Below, piece after piece: positions 18,969 to 28,131 of a DNA stretch of 58,146 nt. The stretch is from Sphingomonas sp. (lineage in GTDB: Bacteria > Pseudomonadota > Alphaproteobacteria > Sphingomonadales > Sphingomonadaceae): NCBI RefSeq assembly GCF_019749955.1, contig NZ_JAIEPC010000031.1:1-58146 (forward strand), given 5' to 3'. The notes under the pieces were generated by a model. It did not search any database. It was not told the origin of the DNA and saw nothing but the letters and a program-made list of their open reading frames with translations. Each line of letters begins with the position of its first letter. The first letter of the stretch is position 1. A program made the position numbers and the translations under genes.

Positions 18969-21918
18969 ACCATTCGTCGAGCCGCATCAGCTGATCATAA
19001 TCGGCATAGGGCGCATATTCGGGGTGGAGTTTGGCGGTGAAGGGCTCGTCGCCGGTCAGCCACTGGGCAGCGGCATCGGCGAACGTAGCGGCAGCGAGCG
19101 CGGTGAAATCGGCAGTCACGATCTTGTCGCGCTTGCCTTCGGGATCGACCGGGCTGGTGATTTTGCCGAACGCATCGCCGTGCTTGGCGAGCGACCAGTA
19201 ATCGAAGGCACGCGCCGTGCCCATGATCCCGTCAAAGCCGCCGCGTTCGGCGATCAGCCCGAGGAGCCCGAGTTGCAGGCTATACCCCGCGCGCACCGCC
19301 GTCGGCGATGGCGCTTTGCCGGTCTTATAGTCGACGATGCCGATGCCCCCGTCAGCGAGCCGATCGATGCGGTCAGCCTTGCCCTTCAGCGTCACCCCGG
19401 CAAGGGCGATCTTGCCGCCGCGCTCGACGGCGATCACGCTCCGGCCCTTGTCGGCCATCGCGTCGATCTGATCGGCAATCCACGCAATCGCTTCGAGCAG
19501 GCGCGGCTGCCACAGCGCGCGCATCATCGGGTGGGTACGCTGGTCGGCCAGCAGCGCGCGGGCGCGGGGCAACAGCGTATCGGGTGCGAAACCGTCCGCC
19601 TTGCCCCAGGCTTCGAGAATCGCATGGACGGCCGTGCCGCGCCACGCCGCGCTCGGATCGGCGTCGACGGGATCGAGCGTCGCGAGCTTGAGCACCTGCC
19701 GCGCGTAGAAGGCGTAGGGGTCGGCCTTGAGCCGATCGACTTCGGTCACCGAAATCCGCGTCGGGCGCAGCTTGGCGGGCGGCGTCGGCGCGGGGCGATC
19801 GGCGGGATCGTGAACGCCCGGATCGTCGAGCGCCATTGCCCAATCCGCGAGTCGTTGGTCGCGCACCAGCCCGCCGGTCATCGCGTCAAGCCGGAGCCAG
19901 AAGCGCGAGGCAATGGCGGGGCTCTTCGCGTCGCGCCGCGCGCGCGTCAGCAGCACATCAGGGGCGCCGAGGGCGCTTGCCAGATCATGCGCCGCCAGCC
20001 CCACGCGCCGGTCGAGCCCCGGCAGGCCAAGCTCGGCGCGGATGCGCGGCGCGAGCCACGGATCGGGGGCAGGCTGGCCCGGCCAGACGCTTTCGTTGAG
20101 CCCGCCGAGGATCATGAAGTCGGCGGTCTGGAGTCGTGCTTCGATCAACCCGTAAATGGCGAGGCGCGGATGGCCGCCCTGCGGCGGTCGCACCGACACA
20201 TCGTCCATCAAGGTGCGGAGCAGCGGCGCAAGCGCTTCGGGTGCGACGGTTGCCGGTCCTTCGGCAGCTTCGGTTTCGAGATCGGCGAGCAAATCGGCAG
20301 CCGCGCGCCCGGCTGGCCCCGACCACAGCGCATCGCCGCACAGCGCCTGTGCCGTCTCGCGTAAGCCATCCAGCAGCACGGCGAGCGGCTGGTCACCGCC
20401 ATCGAACAGCGCTGCAATTGGCTCAAGCAGCGCGCGCGCCGCTGGCCACCACTCAGCAGCCGCGCGACGCACGGCGCGGGTCCGGTCGTCGCCCTCGGCG
20501 AGGTGACGGTCGATCCCGTCCAGCCCCGGCGCGGGGCGCGGGCCGCGCAGCGCGAGGTCAAGCGCGCGCACCCCTTCGAGCCATGATAGCCGGGCGTCGC
20601 CGCTCATCACCAGCGGATGCTTGAGCAGCGCCAGCAATGCCAGCGGGGCGAAGCGTTGCGCGGCGGCTTCGGCGAGCGCGGTGAGCAAGGTCCCCGGCGG
20701 CAGGATCGACAAAGACTGCCCGGCGCTGTCGTCAATCGCGATGCCCCAGCGCGCCAGCAGCGCCGCCACCCGCCGTGCCAGCGCGCGATCAGGGGTGACG
20801 AGCGCGGCTGTCCGTTCGGGCGTCTCGAGCGCCTCACGCAGCGCCAGCGCGATCGCCTGCGCTTCTTCCGCCGGGGTGGCGAGTTCGACCGCGCGCACGC
20901 CCGACAGCCGTCGCGCCTCGGCGGATAACGTCGTCCATTTGTCGGTGAACTCCGCCGGCGCGAGCGCATTGGCCACCGCGCGACCCCGGATCGCACCGGC
21001 ATCATGACCGCCGCCGTCGCGCCACAGCGACACTTCCTCCCGCGCCACACCCATGCGGTCGAGCAGCAGCTTGAGCTGATATTGCGGATGCGTCTCGATC
21101 GGGCGCGGGCGGCGCCCGCTGTCATCGGCGGGGAGCGGACCAAGCGCGTCCCATTCCTCGGCGTCCATCGCCGTTGCGAGATCGGCGAACACGACCAGTC
21201 CCTCGGGCAATTCGCTCACCACGCGCAGCAGTCGCGCGAGCGCGGGCGCCGCCGAGCCGATCCCCGCTGCACAGATGAAGCCCGACGGCGGTTTGTCCCG
21301 CCGGCGCTGCGCGAGCCTGCCAAGCAACAGGCCGCGCCGCGTCGCCAGATCAATCGCGCCGCGCCGTGCGAGCGCCTTGGGCCAATCGTCGAGGATGATC
21401 CCGAACAGCTCGAGCGCGCGCTGCCAATGGTCCTGCAAATCGGCCGCGACATCGATCGCGGCGAGCCGGGTCGGCGCGACTTCCTCGACTAGTAATTGGT
21501 CGAGCGTGCGCGCGAGTTCGCCCGCCAGCCGCACAGATTCGGCAGCATCGATCGGCTGGCCGCTGCGCGCGCGGGCGTCGCTCACCAGCCGGGCGAGGAT
21601 CATCCGGCGCGCGAGCGGATCGATCGCAGGCGGTACAGGCTCCGCATCATCGGCGGGGTCGAGCGCCGCGCCGATGCCCTCCCCCAGTTCCGCATCGCCG
21701 ATCGCCACGAGGCGCGGCAGCAACAGTCCGCCGCCGCTAGCGCGGACAAAAGCCTCGGTCAGCGTGCGGACGGCGCGGTGATTCGGCAGCAGCACCAGCC
21801 CGCGCGCCAGCCCCATCGGATCGCCACCGAAGCGCCGGATCAGCCCGACGGCAAGCGCATCGGCAAACGCCCGGTGCGCGGGGATTGTGAATAGCTGGGG
21901 TCGCCCCCGCCCCGTCAC
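18955..21918 (-). CDS. addB: Double-strand break repair protein AddB
   Basis: Partner subunit of AddA. The 987-residue protein has a degenerate helicase body (VLLPNHRAVRTLTEAF near the N terminus) and a C-terminal RecB-like nuclease region with IGIVDYKTGKAPSP. It appears to lack the iron-sulfur cysteine cluster of Bacillus AddB, as is usual for the alphaproteobacterial AddB type. Starts with GTG, 6 bases after the murU stop, without a strong ribosome binding site, so reinitiation from murU is likely. Confidence 0.95.
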   Translation of the reverse strand: MTGRGRPQLFTIPAHRAFADALAVGLIRRFGGDPMGLARGLVLLPNHRAVRTLTEAFVRASGGGLLLPRLVAIGDAELGEGIGAALDPADDAEPVPPAIDPLARRMILARLVSDARARSGQPIDAAESVRLAGELARTLDQLLVEEVAPTRLAAIDVAADLQDHWQRALELFGIILDDWPKALARRGAIDLATRRGLLLGRLAQRRRDKPPSGFICAAGIGSAAPALARLLRVVSELPEGLVVFADLATAMDAEEWDALGPLPADDSGRRPRPIETHPQYQLKLLLDRMGVAREEVSLWRDGGGHDAGAIRGRAVANALAPAEFTDKWTTLSAEARRLSGVRAVELATPAEEAQAIALALREALETPERTAALVTPDRALARRVAALLARWGIAIDDSAGQSLSILPPGTLLTALAEAAAQRFAPLALLALLKHPLVMSGDARLSWLEGVRALDLALRGPRPAPGLDGIDRHLAEGDDRTRAVRRAAAEWWPAARALLEPIAALFDGGDQPLAVLLDGLRETAQALCGDALWSGPAGRAAADLLADLETEAAEGPATVAPEALAPLLRTLMDDVSVRPPQGGHPRLAIYGLIEARLQTADFMILGGLNESVWPGQPAPDPWLAPRIRAELGLPGLDRRVGLAAHDLASALGAPDVLLTRARRDAKSPAIASRFWLRLDAMTGGLVRDQRLADWAMALDDPGVHDPADRPAPTPPAKLRPTRISVTEVDRLKADPYAFYARQVLKLATLDPVDADPSAAWRGTAVHAILEAWGKADGFAPDTLLPRARALLADQRTHPMMRALWQPRLLEAIAWIADQIDAMADKGRSVIAVERGGKIALAGVTLKGKADRIDRLADGGIGIVDYKTGKAPSPTAVRAGYSLQLGLLGLIAERGGFDGIMGTARAFDYWSLAKHGDAFGKITSPVDPEGKRDKIVTADFTALAAATFADAAAQWLTGDEPFTAKLHPEYAPYADYDQLMRLDEWYGRG

Positions 21919-21924
21919 CCGCGC

Positions 21925-22686
21925 TCAACCATCAGCGAGGATCGCTTCAGTCCGGGCAATGGCGGCGGGCGTGCCGACATCGAACCACAAGCCGCTATGG
22001 ACAATCCCGTAAGCCCGTCCGGCCGCAATCGCCCGGTCCCAAAATATGTTGGTCGAGAACGGCCCCTCGGGCCAGTCCCGGATTAGCCTTGGCGACAGGA
22101 TCTGCACCCCAGTCCACACAAAGGGTGCAGGCCGCCCCGGCTTGCGCCGCCCGGTAATGCGCCCAACCGGATCAAGGTGAAAATCACCGCGCCCGCCGTG
22201 ACAATGCGCCCAGGCGAGCGGTACCATCAGCAGCAGCGCATCCATCCGATCATCGTCCCACGCCGCTGCCAGCGCGCGGATCGAATCGATCGGGCCGTCG
22301 ATCCACAGATTGTCGCTGTTGACCGTCAGAAAGGGCTTGTCGCCGATCAGATCGCGCGCCTGCACCAGCCCGCCGCCCGTCTCCATCAACCGGTTGCGCT
22401 CGTCGGAAATGACGAGTTCGATGCCGTCGTTCCGCCGCTGAAGATGCGCTTCGAGCGCGTCGGCGAGGTAATGGACGTTCACCACCGCCCGCTTGACGCC
22501 TGCTGCCGCGAGCCGATCGAAGACATGATCGATCAGCGGTTTACCCGCGACTTCGACGAGCGGCTTGGGCCGCGTTGCCGTAAGCGGGCGCATCCTTTTG
22601 CCGAGGCCTGCGGCCATCACCATCGCGGTTTCCGGCACGGCGACGACGGGGTTTGGCCGCAGCGCAAGGCTTTTGCGCGCGGTCAT
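21925..22686 (-). CDS. murU: N-acetylmuramate-1-phosphate uridylyltransferase (MurU-like)
   Basis: Nucleotidyltransferase that converts MurNAc-1-phosphate and UTP to UDP-MurNAc in the peptidoglycan recycling route that bypasses MurA. The nucleotide-binding signature MVMAAGLGKRMRPLT and KPLVEVAGKPLIDHV are clear. I place the start at the ATG at 22686 (253 residues), whose ATGA overlaps the amgK stop; the longer frame adds Arg-rich antisense-like sequence. Pairing with amgK supports MurU rather than another sugar nucleotidyltransferase. Confidence 0.9.
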   Translation of the reverse strand: MTARKSLALRPNPVVAVPETAMVMAAGLGKRMRPLTATRPKPLVEVAGKPLIDHVFDRLAAAGVKRAVVNVHYLADALEAHLQRRNDGIELVISDERNRLMETGGGLVQARDLIGDKPFLTVNSDNLWIDGPIDSIRALAAAWDDDRMDALLLMVPLAWAHCHGGRGDFHLDPVGRITGRRKPGRPAPFVWTGVQILSPRLIRDWPEGPFSTNIFWDRAIAAGRAYGIVHSGLWFDVGTPAAIARTEAILADG

Positions 22687-23657
22687 GCGCCGATCAGCAT
22701 CGGGTCGCCGCGCTTCGAGGCGGGAATGGTCGCGTCGAACCACGCCTTGACCGGCGCCAGCGCGGGATGCGCGAGATCGCGTTCGAGATAGCCCCACACG
22801 CGCGGGCAAAGGCTGGGGTAGCGGTCCTTGTGGTCGCGCTGCCACAGCCGCGTGAACACGCCAATGATCCGCGTGTTCCGCTGCGCGCCGAGCACATGAT
22901 AGGCCGTCATGAAGTCATCGCCCACGCCGGTCGCCCGCGCATAATGATCGAGCATCGCTGCTTCGATCGCGGGTTCGACATCGCGGCGCGCGTCCTGCAG
23001 CAACGACACGAGATCATAGGCCGGGTGGCCGGTCATCGCATCCTGGAAATCGAGCAATCCAATCCGCCCGTCGCCGAGCAGCATCAGATTTTCGGCGTGA
23101 TAGTCGCGCAATGCCAACACGGGCGTGTTCGGCTCGGCAAGCGGCAGCACGGCGTCCCACGCTTCGGCATAGCTCGTCAGGTCGGGCGTGATGCCAACGG
23201 CGGCGCAATACCACTCCGGCAGCAACAGCGTGCGCTCGGCCAAGGCAGCGCGGTCATAGGGATCGACCTGCGGCGGCGCGACACGGTGGAGGGCGACCAG
23301 CACGTCGACCGCCGCACGGTACAGACCGGGCGCGCGCGCGGGATCCGCATCGACCGCTTCGCGCAGGCGATCATCGCCAAAATCCTCGATCAGCGCGAGT
23401 CCCTGCGCGGTATCGACAGCGAACACTTCGGGCGCGGCAAAGCCATGGCCGTGCAGCCAGCGCGCGATGTTCAGGAACGGCCCGGGATCCTCGGGCGGCG
23501 GCGCATCCATCAGGATCGCCCGCCGCGATCCGTCAACCACCCGGAAATAGCGGCGGAACGACGCATCGCCGGTGACGGGGGCCAAATTCGCCCCGCCCCA
23601 GCCATGTGCGTCGAGAAATGCCTGCGCACCGGCAGGTTCGGTCAGCGTTGCGCCCAT
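22683..23657 (-). CDS. amgK: N-acetylmuramate/N-acetylglucosamine kinase AmgK
   Basis: Anomeric sugar kinase of the aminoglycoside phosphotransferase fold that phosphorylates MurNAc at C1 for recycling. The catalytic loop is LRDYHAENLM and the metal-binding segment LLDFQDAMTGHP. I use the ATG at 23657 (324 residues), 16 bases inside the end of tsaE, rather than the longer frame at 23771. The next gene is murU, as in the Pseudomonas/Caulobacter recycling pathway. Such recycling is linked to intrinsic fosfomycin tolerance in other bacteria. Confidence 0.93.
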   Translation of the reverse strand: MGATLTEPAGAQAFLDAHGWGGANLAPVTGDASFRRYFRVVDGSRRAILMDAPPPEDPGPFLNIARWLHGHGFAAPEVFAVDTAQGLALIEDFGDDRLREAVDADPARAPGLYRAAVDVLVALHRVAPPQVDPYDRAALAERTLLLPEWYCAAVGITPDLTSYAEAWDAVLPLAEPNTPVLALRDYHAENLMLLGDGRIGLLDFQDAMTGHPAYDLVSLLQDARRDVEPAIEAAMLDHYARATGVGDDFMTAYHVLGAQRNTRIIGVFTRLWQRDHKDRYPSLCPRVWGYLERDLAHPALAPVKAWFDATIPASKRGDPMLIGA

Positions 23658-24085
23658 CGCGCTCTCCAAGCCTCGGGCACCTGTGCTGTCAAGCGCCGTC
23701 CCGACCCATCCACGTTGATCGTCAACGAAAGTGCGTCGGGCCAATAGCCGGGCCCCGCCCGCTCGGGCCATTCGACGATCAGCAGCGAGTCCTGCGCTGC
23801 TTCGTCCAGCCCAAGCTCGGCCATCTCATCGGGCGAGTCGATCCGGTACAGGTCGATATGCAGCACCGGCAGCCGCACTTCCGGCGGATCATAGGGCTGG
23901 ACGATCGCAAAGCTCGGGCTCGGCGCTTCGCCCGCCAGCCCCAGCGCGGCGAGCAGCCCGCGCGCGATGCTGGTTTTCCCGACACCCAGCGGCCCCGCCA
24001 AGGTAATGACGTCACCCGGTGCAACCAGCCCTGCCAGCCACGTGCCGAATGCCGCCGATGCGCCCGGATCGGGCAGCGCGATCAT
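23642..24085 (-). CDS. tsaE: tRNA threonylcarbamoyladenosine biosynthesis ATPase TsaE
   Basis: P-loop ATPase needed with TsaB/TsaD for the t6A37 modification of ANN-decoding tRNAs. The 147-residue length is normal. Walker A GPLGVGKTSIARG is at about residues 34-46, and HIDLYRI and LLIVEWPERAG are family hallmarks. Its ATG overlaps the divL stop by 4 bases, and it overlaps amgK by 16 bases. Confidence 0.96.
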   Translation of the reverse strand: MIALPDPGASAAFGTWLAGLVAPGDVITLAGPLGVGKTSIARGLLAALGLAGEAPSPSFAIVQPYDPPEVRLPVLHIDLYRIDSPDEMAELGLDEAAQDSLLIVEWPERAGPGYWPDALSLTINVDGSGRRLTAQVPEAWRARWAQR

Positions 24086-26454
24086 GCGGGCATCGCAGCG
24101 CCGGTGCGCGGCAGCGTGACCGTGATCACCGTCCCCTGCCCGCGCTCTGACATCAGCGTGACGGTGCCGCCATGCGCCTCGACGAATTGCTTCGCGAGCG
24201 GCAAGCCAAGCCCCAGCGCACGGTCGCCGCTGCGCGTCGCCGGGGCCGCGGCAAAGCGATCGAACGCCTGTTTGACCGCCTTCGCCGTCATTCCTCGGCC
24301 ATTATCCGACACCACGATCCGCGCCGCATCAGGCGTGCCGTCGCCATGGAGCAGGATGCGCCCGCGCTCCGGCGTTCCGGCAATCGCGTGGCGCAGCAGA
24401 TTCTCGATCACTTGCGTCAGCCGCGCCGCCTCGCCCGTCACCACGCCCAGCGATGCGTCGATCTCGATCGCGAAATCGAGCTTTTGCGCATCGACGAGCG
24501 CCGCAACCTTCGCCACCGCTGCGCGCGCAACCGCGTCGAGATCGACCTCGCCGACATCGCTGGTGCCGCCCCGCGCGCTGCTCTGCGTCAAGTCGAGCAC
24601 GTCGTCGACCAGCGTGCCGAGCCGCTCGACCGATTGCAGGATCGCCGCGACATACTCGCTCGCAACCGGCGGCAGCGCGCCCGCGAAGCCGCCCTGCAGC
24701 ATTTCGGCAAAGCCGCTGATCGACGTGAGCGGGGTGCGCAGTTCGTAACTCATATTGGCAACGAAAGCCGTCTTGACCCGGTCGGCGGCTTCGAGCGCTT
24801 CGTTGCGATCGCGCAGGGCCTGCTCCATCCGGCGGCTGTCGGACACATCGAGCATCGTGAACAGCGCATTGCCGTCGGGCAGCGGCACTGCGGCGAAATC
24901 AAAATGCCGCCCATCGGCGAAGGCGAGACTGCCGCCGCGCTGCTGCCGGTCGAGCGTTGCTGAGCGCACCATCTCGCTGATCAGCACCGCCTTGCCCGGC
25001 GCCGCAAGCTGGGCGGCGGCAGCCTGCGCGAGCACATCGACGCGGGGATGCCCGGCGAGGAATTGCTCGTCGAGGCCGAGCGTCTGGCGGAAGCGGTTAT
25101 TCCAAAGCTGGAGCCTCCCATCGGCCGCGAACACGCCAAGCGCTTCGAACAAGGTATCGAAGGTCGCCGTCCGTACCCGCAGCAAGGTGTCACGCGCGCT
25201 GGCGAGCTGGACCTGCTCGGTGCGATCCTCAAAGATCAGCAGCAGCCCGCCATCGGGCAGCGGTTGCGCAACGACTCGCAAATGATCGCCGCCGGGGAGA
25301 TGCCATTGCTCCTCGATCTGGTGGTCGGCAGCTAGGAACCAGTCGCGACGTTCAGCTTTCCAGCCCGGGAAATCGCGGACCTCGGGCAGCCGTCCCGCCT
25401 CGCGCATGCGTTCGAGTACGCGGTCGAATTCGGGGCGATCAGCGAGCCACTCGGTCTTCATCGCGAACAACCGCTGGAACGGCTGGTTGCAAAAGGTCAG
25501 CGCGCGGTCGCTGCCGAACTGGGCAACGCCCGCCGAGAGACGGTCGAGCATCTCACGCTGCGCCTCGCCAAAGCGCTTGGTCGCCGCGCGGGCCTGTTCG
25601 AGATCTTCGATGTCGATCGCAAAACCGGCCACGCCGCCGCTCGGCAACGGGACGTCAACGATCCGCAGCATCCGCCGCGCACCGCCGATTGTGGCCGGCA
25701 TTGCCTGTGATTCGGGCCGCCCCTGCTCGCGCGCGCGGATCGCGGTCGCCAGCGGGCCGCCCATGCCCGAACCCTCGACCAGCTCAAGCCCGCGCGCGAG
25801 CACGTCGTCGGCGTCTTTGCCTTCGACGGCACTCACATAGGCGGTATTGACCATCCCGAGCCGCAGGTCGGGCGTGCGATACCACATTGGCATCGGCGCG
25901 GCCTCGATCAGCCCGGTCAGCGCGTCGAACGCGGCGTCGACTTGCGTGGCTTGATCCTGCAGCCGGGCAATTTCGGTGGCGCTGTCGGTGGTATCGAACA
26001 CCCACAGAATGACGCCGCCGCCAAGGTCGAGATCGCGCGCGGCGCGCTGGCCGTCAATCATCAGTGATCGCGATCCGCCGATCGGCCGCACCACGCGGGT
26101 AAAGGGCAGCGCGACTCGCTGTACTGCCGCGACATCCTCGCTCAGCGCGGCAAGGTCAGCGGGCGCGAGCCCTGCATCGGCCGTCGACAAATCGCTCAGG
26201 AACCGTACCGGCCCGGTCAGTCCGAGCAAATCGGCGAGCCGCTGCGGCACGTCGATCCGGCCATCGGCATGCACGATTGCGGCGAGCGCTGGCGCCGAGC
26301 CTAACAGTGCATTGAGGCGCGCGGCGGTAGCCTGTGCCGCCTGATGCGCGCCGCGCAACCCAAGGCCCGTGTAGAGCGCCCACACCGCGCCCGCGATCAG
26401 CAAGGCAAATGCCGCACCGACCAAGAGGGCGGCCAAGGGAGTAAGGGTGATCAT
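24082..26454 (-). CDS. divL: DivL-type atypical sensor kinase with H-box tyrosine
   Basis: Encodes 790 residues. One N-terminal membrane helix (about 5-30) is followed by about four PAS-like domains (around 45-155, 175-285, 300-410, 425-540). The histidine-kinase dimerisation domain reads FVANMSYELRTPLT, with Tyr570 where the phosphorylated histidine normally stands (codon TAC at 24745-24747). The ATPase domain keeps N box IENLLRHAI, DNGRGM and GLGLPLAKQF. These are features of Caulobacter DivL, which controls CckA-CtrA through DivK rather than by ordinary autophosphorylation. The linkage to tsaE-amgK supports orthology. The start at 26454 is inferred. Confidence 0.88.
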   Translation of the reverse strand: MITLTPLAALLVGAAFALLIAGAVWALYTGLGLRGAHQAAQATAARLNALLGSAPALAAIVHADGRIDVPQRLADLLGLTGPVRFLSDLSTADAGLAPADLAALSEDVAAVQRVALPFTRVVRPIGGSRSLMIDGQRAARDLDLGGGVILWVFDTTDSATEIARLQDQATQVDAAFDALTGLIEAAPMPMWYRTPDLRLGMVNTAYVSAVEGKDADDVLARGLELVEGSGMGGPLATAIRAREQGRPESQAMPATIGGARRMLRIVDVPLPSGGVAGFAIDIEDLEQARAATKRFGEAQREMLDRLSAGVAQFGSDRALTFCNQPFQRLFAMKTEWLADRPEFDRVLERMREAGRLPEVRDFPGWKAERRDWFLAADHQIEEQWHLPGGDHLRVVAQPLPDGGLLLIFEDRTEQVQLASARDTLLRVRTATFDTLFEALGVFAADGRLQLWNNRFRQTLGLDEQFLAGHPRVDVLAQAAAAQLAAPGKAVLISEMVRSATLDRQQRGGSLAFADGRHFDFAAVPLPDGNALFTMLDVSDSRRMEQALRDRNEALEAADRVKTAFVANMSYELRTPLTSISGFAEMLQGGFAGALPPVASEYVAAILQSVERLGTLVDDVLDLTQSSARGGTSDVGEVDLDAVARAAVAKVAALVDAQKLDFAIEIDASLGVVTGEAARLTQVIENLLRHAIAGTPERGRILLHGDGTPDAARIVVSDNGRGMTAKAVKQAFDRFAAAPATRSGDRALGLGLPLAKQFVEAHGGTVTLMSERGQGTVITVTLPRTGAAMPA

Positions 26455-26542
26455 CGCGCCGCGCGGGACGCCAACTTCGCGGTCATAGCCCGCTGTAGAA
26501 CAGCAGTTACGCGACTGGGAAGCGCCACGCGCGCCTTAATCG

Positions 26543-26577
26543 CAAAAGAGCCCCCGCCGCAGCGCGGCAGGGGCTCG
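26543..26577 (-). terminator. Rho-independent terminator of ahcY
   Basis: On the ahcY strand, GAGCCCCTGCCGC pairs with a GC-rich complementary arm around a short GCTG loop and is followed by TTTT. It lies 31 bases past the ahcY stop. It separates ahcY from the divL operon, whose own promoter must lie in the following about 90 bases. Confidence 0.9.
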
Positions 26578-26608
26578 ATTGAACCGACCGAGGCCGAAGC
26601 CGACGGGA

Positions 26609-28015
26609 TTAGTAGCGGTAGTGATCGGGCTTGAACGGCCCTTCGACCGGCACACCGATGTAATCGGCCTGCTTCTTGGTCAGCTGGGTCATCTTCACGC
26701 CCAGCTTTTCGAGGTGGAGTGCGGCCACCTTCTCGTCGAGATGCTTCGGCAGGACGTACACGTCGTTGTTGTACTGCTCGGGGTTGGTGAACAGCTCGAT
26801 CTGCGCCAGCGTCTGGTTGGTGAAGCTCGCCGACATCACGAACGACGGGTGGCCGGTCGCGTTGCCGAGGTTCACCAGACGGCCCTTCGACAGGATGATG
26901 ATCTGCTTGCCATCGGGGAATTCGACCAGGTCGACCTGCGGCTTCACTTCGGTCCACTTGTAGTTGGACAGTGCCGAAATCTGGATTTCGCTGTCGAAGT
27001 GGCCGATGTTGCAGACGATCGCCATGTTCTTCATCGCCGCCATGTGATCGGCAGTGATGACGTCGGCATTGCCGGTCGCGGTGACGAAGATGTCCGAACG
27101 CTGGACGGCTTCTTCCATCGTCACGACTTCAAAGCCTTCCATCGCCGCCTGCAACGCGCAGATCGGATCGATTTCAGTCACGAGCACGCGCGCGCCGCCA
27201 TTGCGGAGCGACTGGGCCGAGCCCTTGCCGACGTCGCCGAAGCCGGCAACGGTCGCGACCTTGCCCGCGAGCATCACGTCGGTGCCGCGACGGATCGCGT
27301 CGACCAGCGATTCCTTGCAGCCATACAAGTTGTCGAACTTCGACTTGGTGACACTATCGTTGACGTTGATCGCCGGGAAGGGCAGCTCGCCCTTCTTGGC
27401 AATCGCATAGAGGCGGTGAACGCCGGTCGTGGTTTCTTCCGACACGCCCTTGATGTTCTTGACGCTCTCGGTGAGGTAGCCGGGCTTCTTGGCGATGAAT
27501 TCCTTCACCGCGCGCTGCATTTCGACTTCTTCCTCATTCTCGGGCTCGGCAAACGAGTGCCCGGCTTCGAGCTTGGCGCCCCACAGCGCGAACATCGTCG
27601 CGTCGCCGCCATCGTCGAGGATCATGTTGCACGTCTCATCCCCCCAATTGAAGATGTCGCCGACATAATCCCAATATTCCGCCAGGCTCTCGCCCTTGAT
27701 CGCGAACACCGGCACACCCGTCGCCGCGATTGCAGCTGCGGCATGGTCCTGCGTCGAATAGATATTGCAGGTCGCCCAACGGACCTGCGCACCAAGCGCG
27801 GTCAGCGTTTCGATCAGCACGGCGGTCTGGATCGTCATGTGGAGCGACCCGGTGATGCGTGCGCCCGTCAGCGGCTTCGACGCGCCGAATTCCTCGCGCA
27901 GTGCCATCAGGCCGGGCATTTCGGTTTCGGCGATGTTGATTTCCTTGCGGCCGAAATCGGCAAGGCTGATGTCGGCAACGACATAATCGGTCGGGCGGTC
28001 AAGGACGGTGGCCAC
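26609..28015 (-). CDS. ahcY: Adenosylhomocysteinase (SAH hydrolase)
   Basis: NAD-dependent enzyme that splits S-adenosylhomocysteine to adenosine and homocysteine, relieving product inhibition of methyltransferases. I place the start at a GTG at 28015 (468 residues, [17 protein letters not shown]) because AGGAGAA lies 5 bases upstream; the longer frame to 28051 is not supported. The NAD-binding [14 protein letters not shown] and catalytic-domain [14 protein letters not shown] are clear, and the chain ends in the usual KPDHYRY. A palindrome upstream suggests repression by a methionine-cycle regulator. Confidence 0.98.
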   Translation of the reverse strand: MATVLDRPTDYVVADISLADFGRKEINIAETEMPGLMALREEFGASKPLTGARITGSLHMTIQTAVLIETLTALGAQVRWATCNIYSTQDHAAAAIAATGVPVFAIKGESLAEYWDYVGDIFNWGDETCNMILDDGGDATMFALWGAKLEAGHSFAEPENEEEVEMQRAVKEFIAKKPGYLTESVKNIKGVSEETTTGVHRLYAIAKKGELPFPAINVNDSVTKSKFDNLYGCKESLVDAIRRGTDVMLAGKVATVAGFGDVGKGSAQSLRNGGARVLVTEIDPICALQAAMEGFEVVTMEEAVQRSDIFVTATGNADVITADHMAAMKNMAIVCNIGHFDSEIQISALSNYKWTEVKPQVDLVEFPDGKQIIILSKGRLVNLGNATGHPSFVMSASFTNQTLAQIELFTNPEQYNNDVYVLPKHLDEKVAALHLEKLGVKMTQLTKKQADYIGVPVEGPFKPDHYRY

Positions 28016-28100
28016 GCAAATTCTCCTGGTCTGGATCTTTATGGCAAGCACGAACGCCGCCAGCCTGAGCGCCCATAGCGACGCGCCAGCTCCAAATCAA

Positions 28101-28120
28101 ATATAAAGATGTCTTTATAT
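28101..28120. promoter_or_regulatory. 20-base palindrome upstream of ahcY, candidate SAH-responsive operator
   Basis: ATATAAAGA-TG-TCTTTATAT is a 9+9 inverted repeat about 86 bases before the ahcY start. AT-rich palindromes of this kind are typical ArsR-family operators. SahR, an ArsR-type SAH sensor, regulates ahcY in several proteobacteria. The symmetry is seen directly; assignment to SahR is inference. Confidence 0.7.
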
Positions 28121-28131
28121 GTTTCCCGGAT

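Noticed and set aside
18595..20364. 589-residue plus-strand frame
   Set aside because: Mirror of addA/addB coding sequence, Arg-rich and without any recognisable domain.
26455..26542. LexA-type site before divL
   Set aside because: GCTGTTCTACAGC is symmetrical but lacks the GTTC-N7-GTTC repeat used by alphaproteobacterial LexA.
26579..28078. 499-residue frame antisense to ahcY
   Set aside because: Complementary to a well-conserved gene; composition typical of a shadow.
28021..28100. SAH riboswitch upstream of ahcY
   Set aside because: No recognisable riboswitch core; the palindrome explains regulation better.
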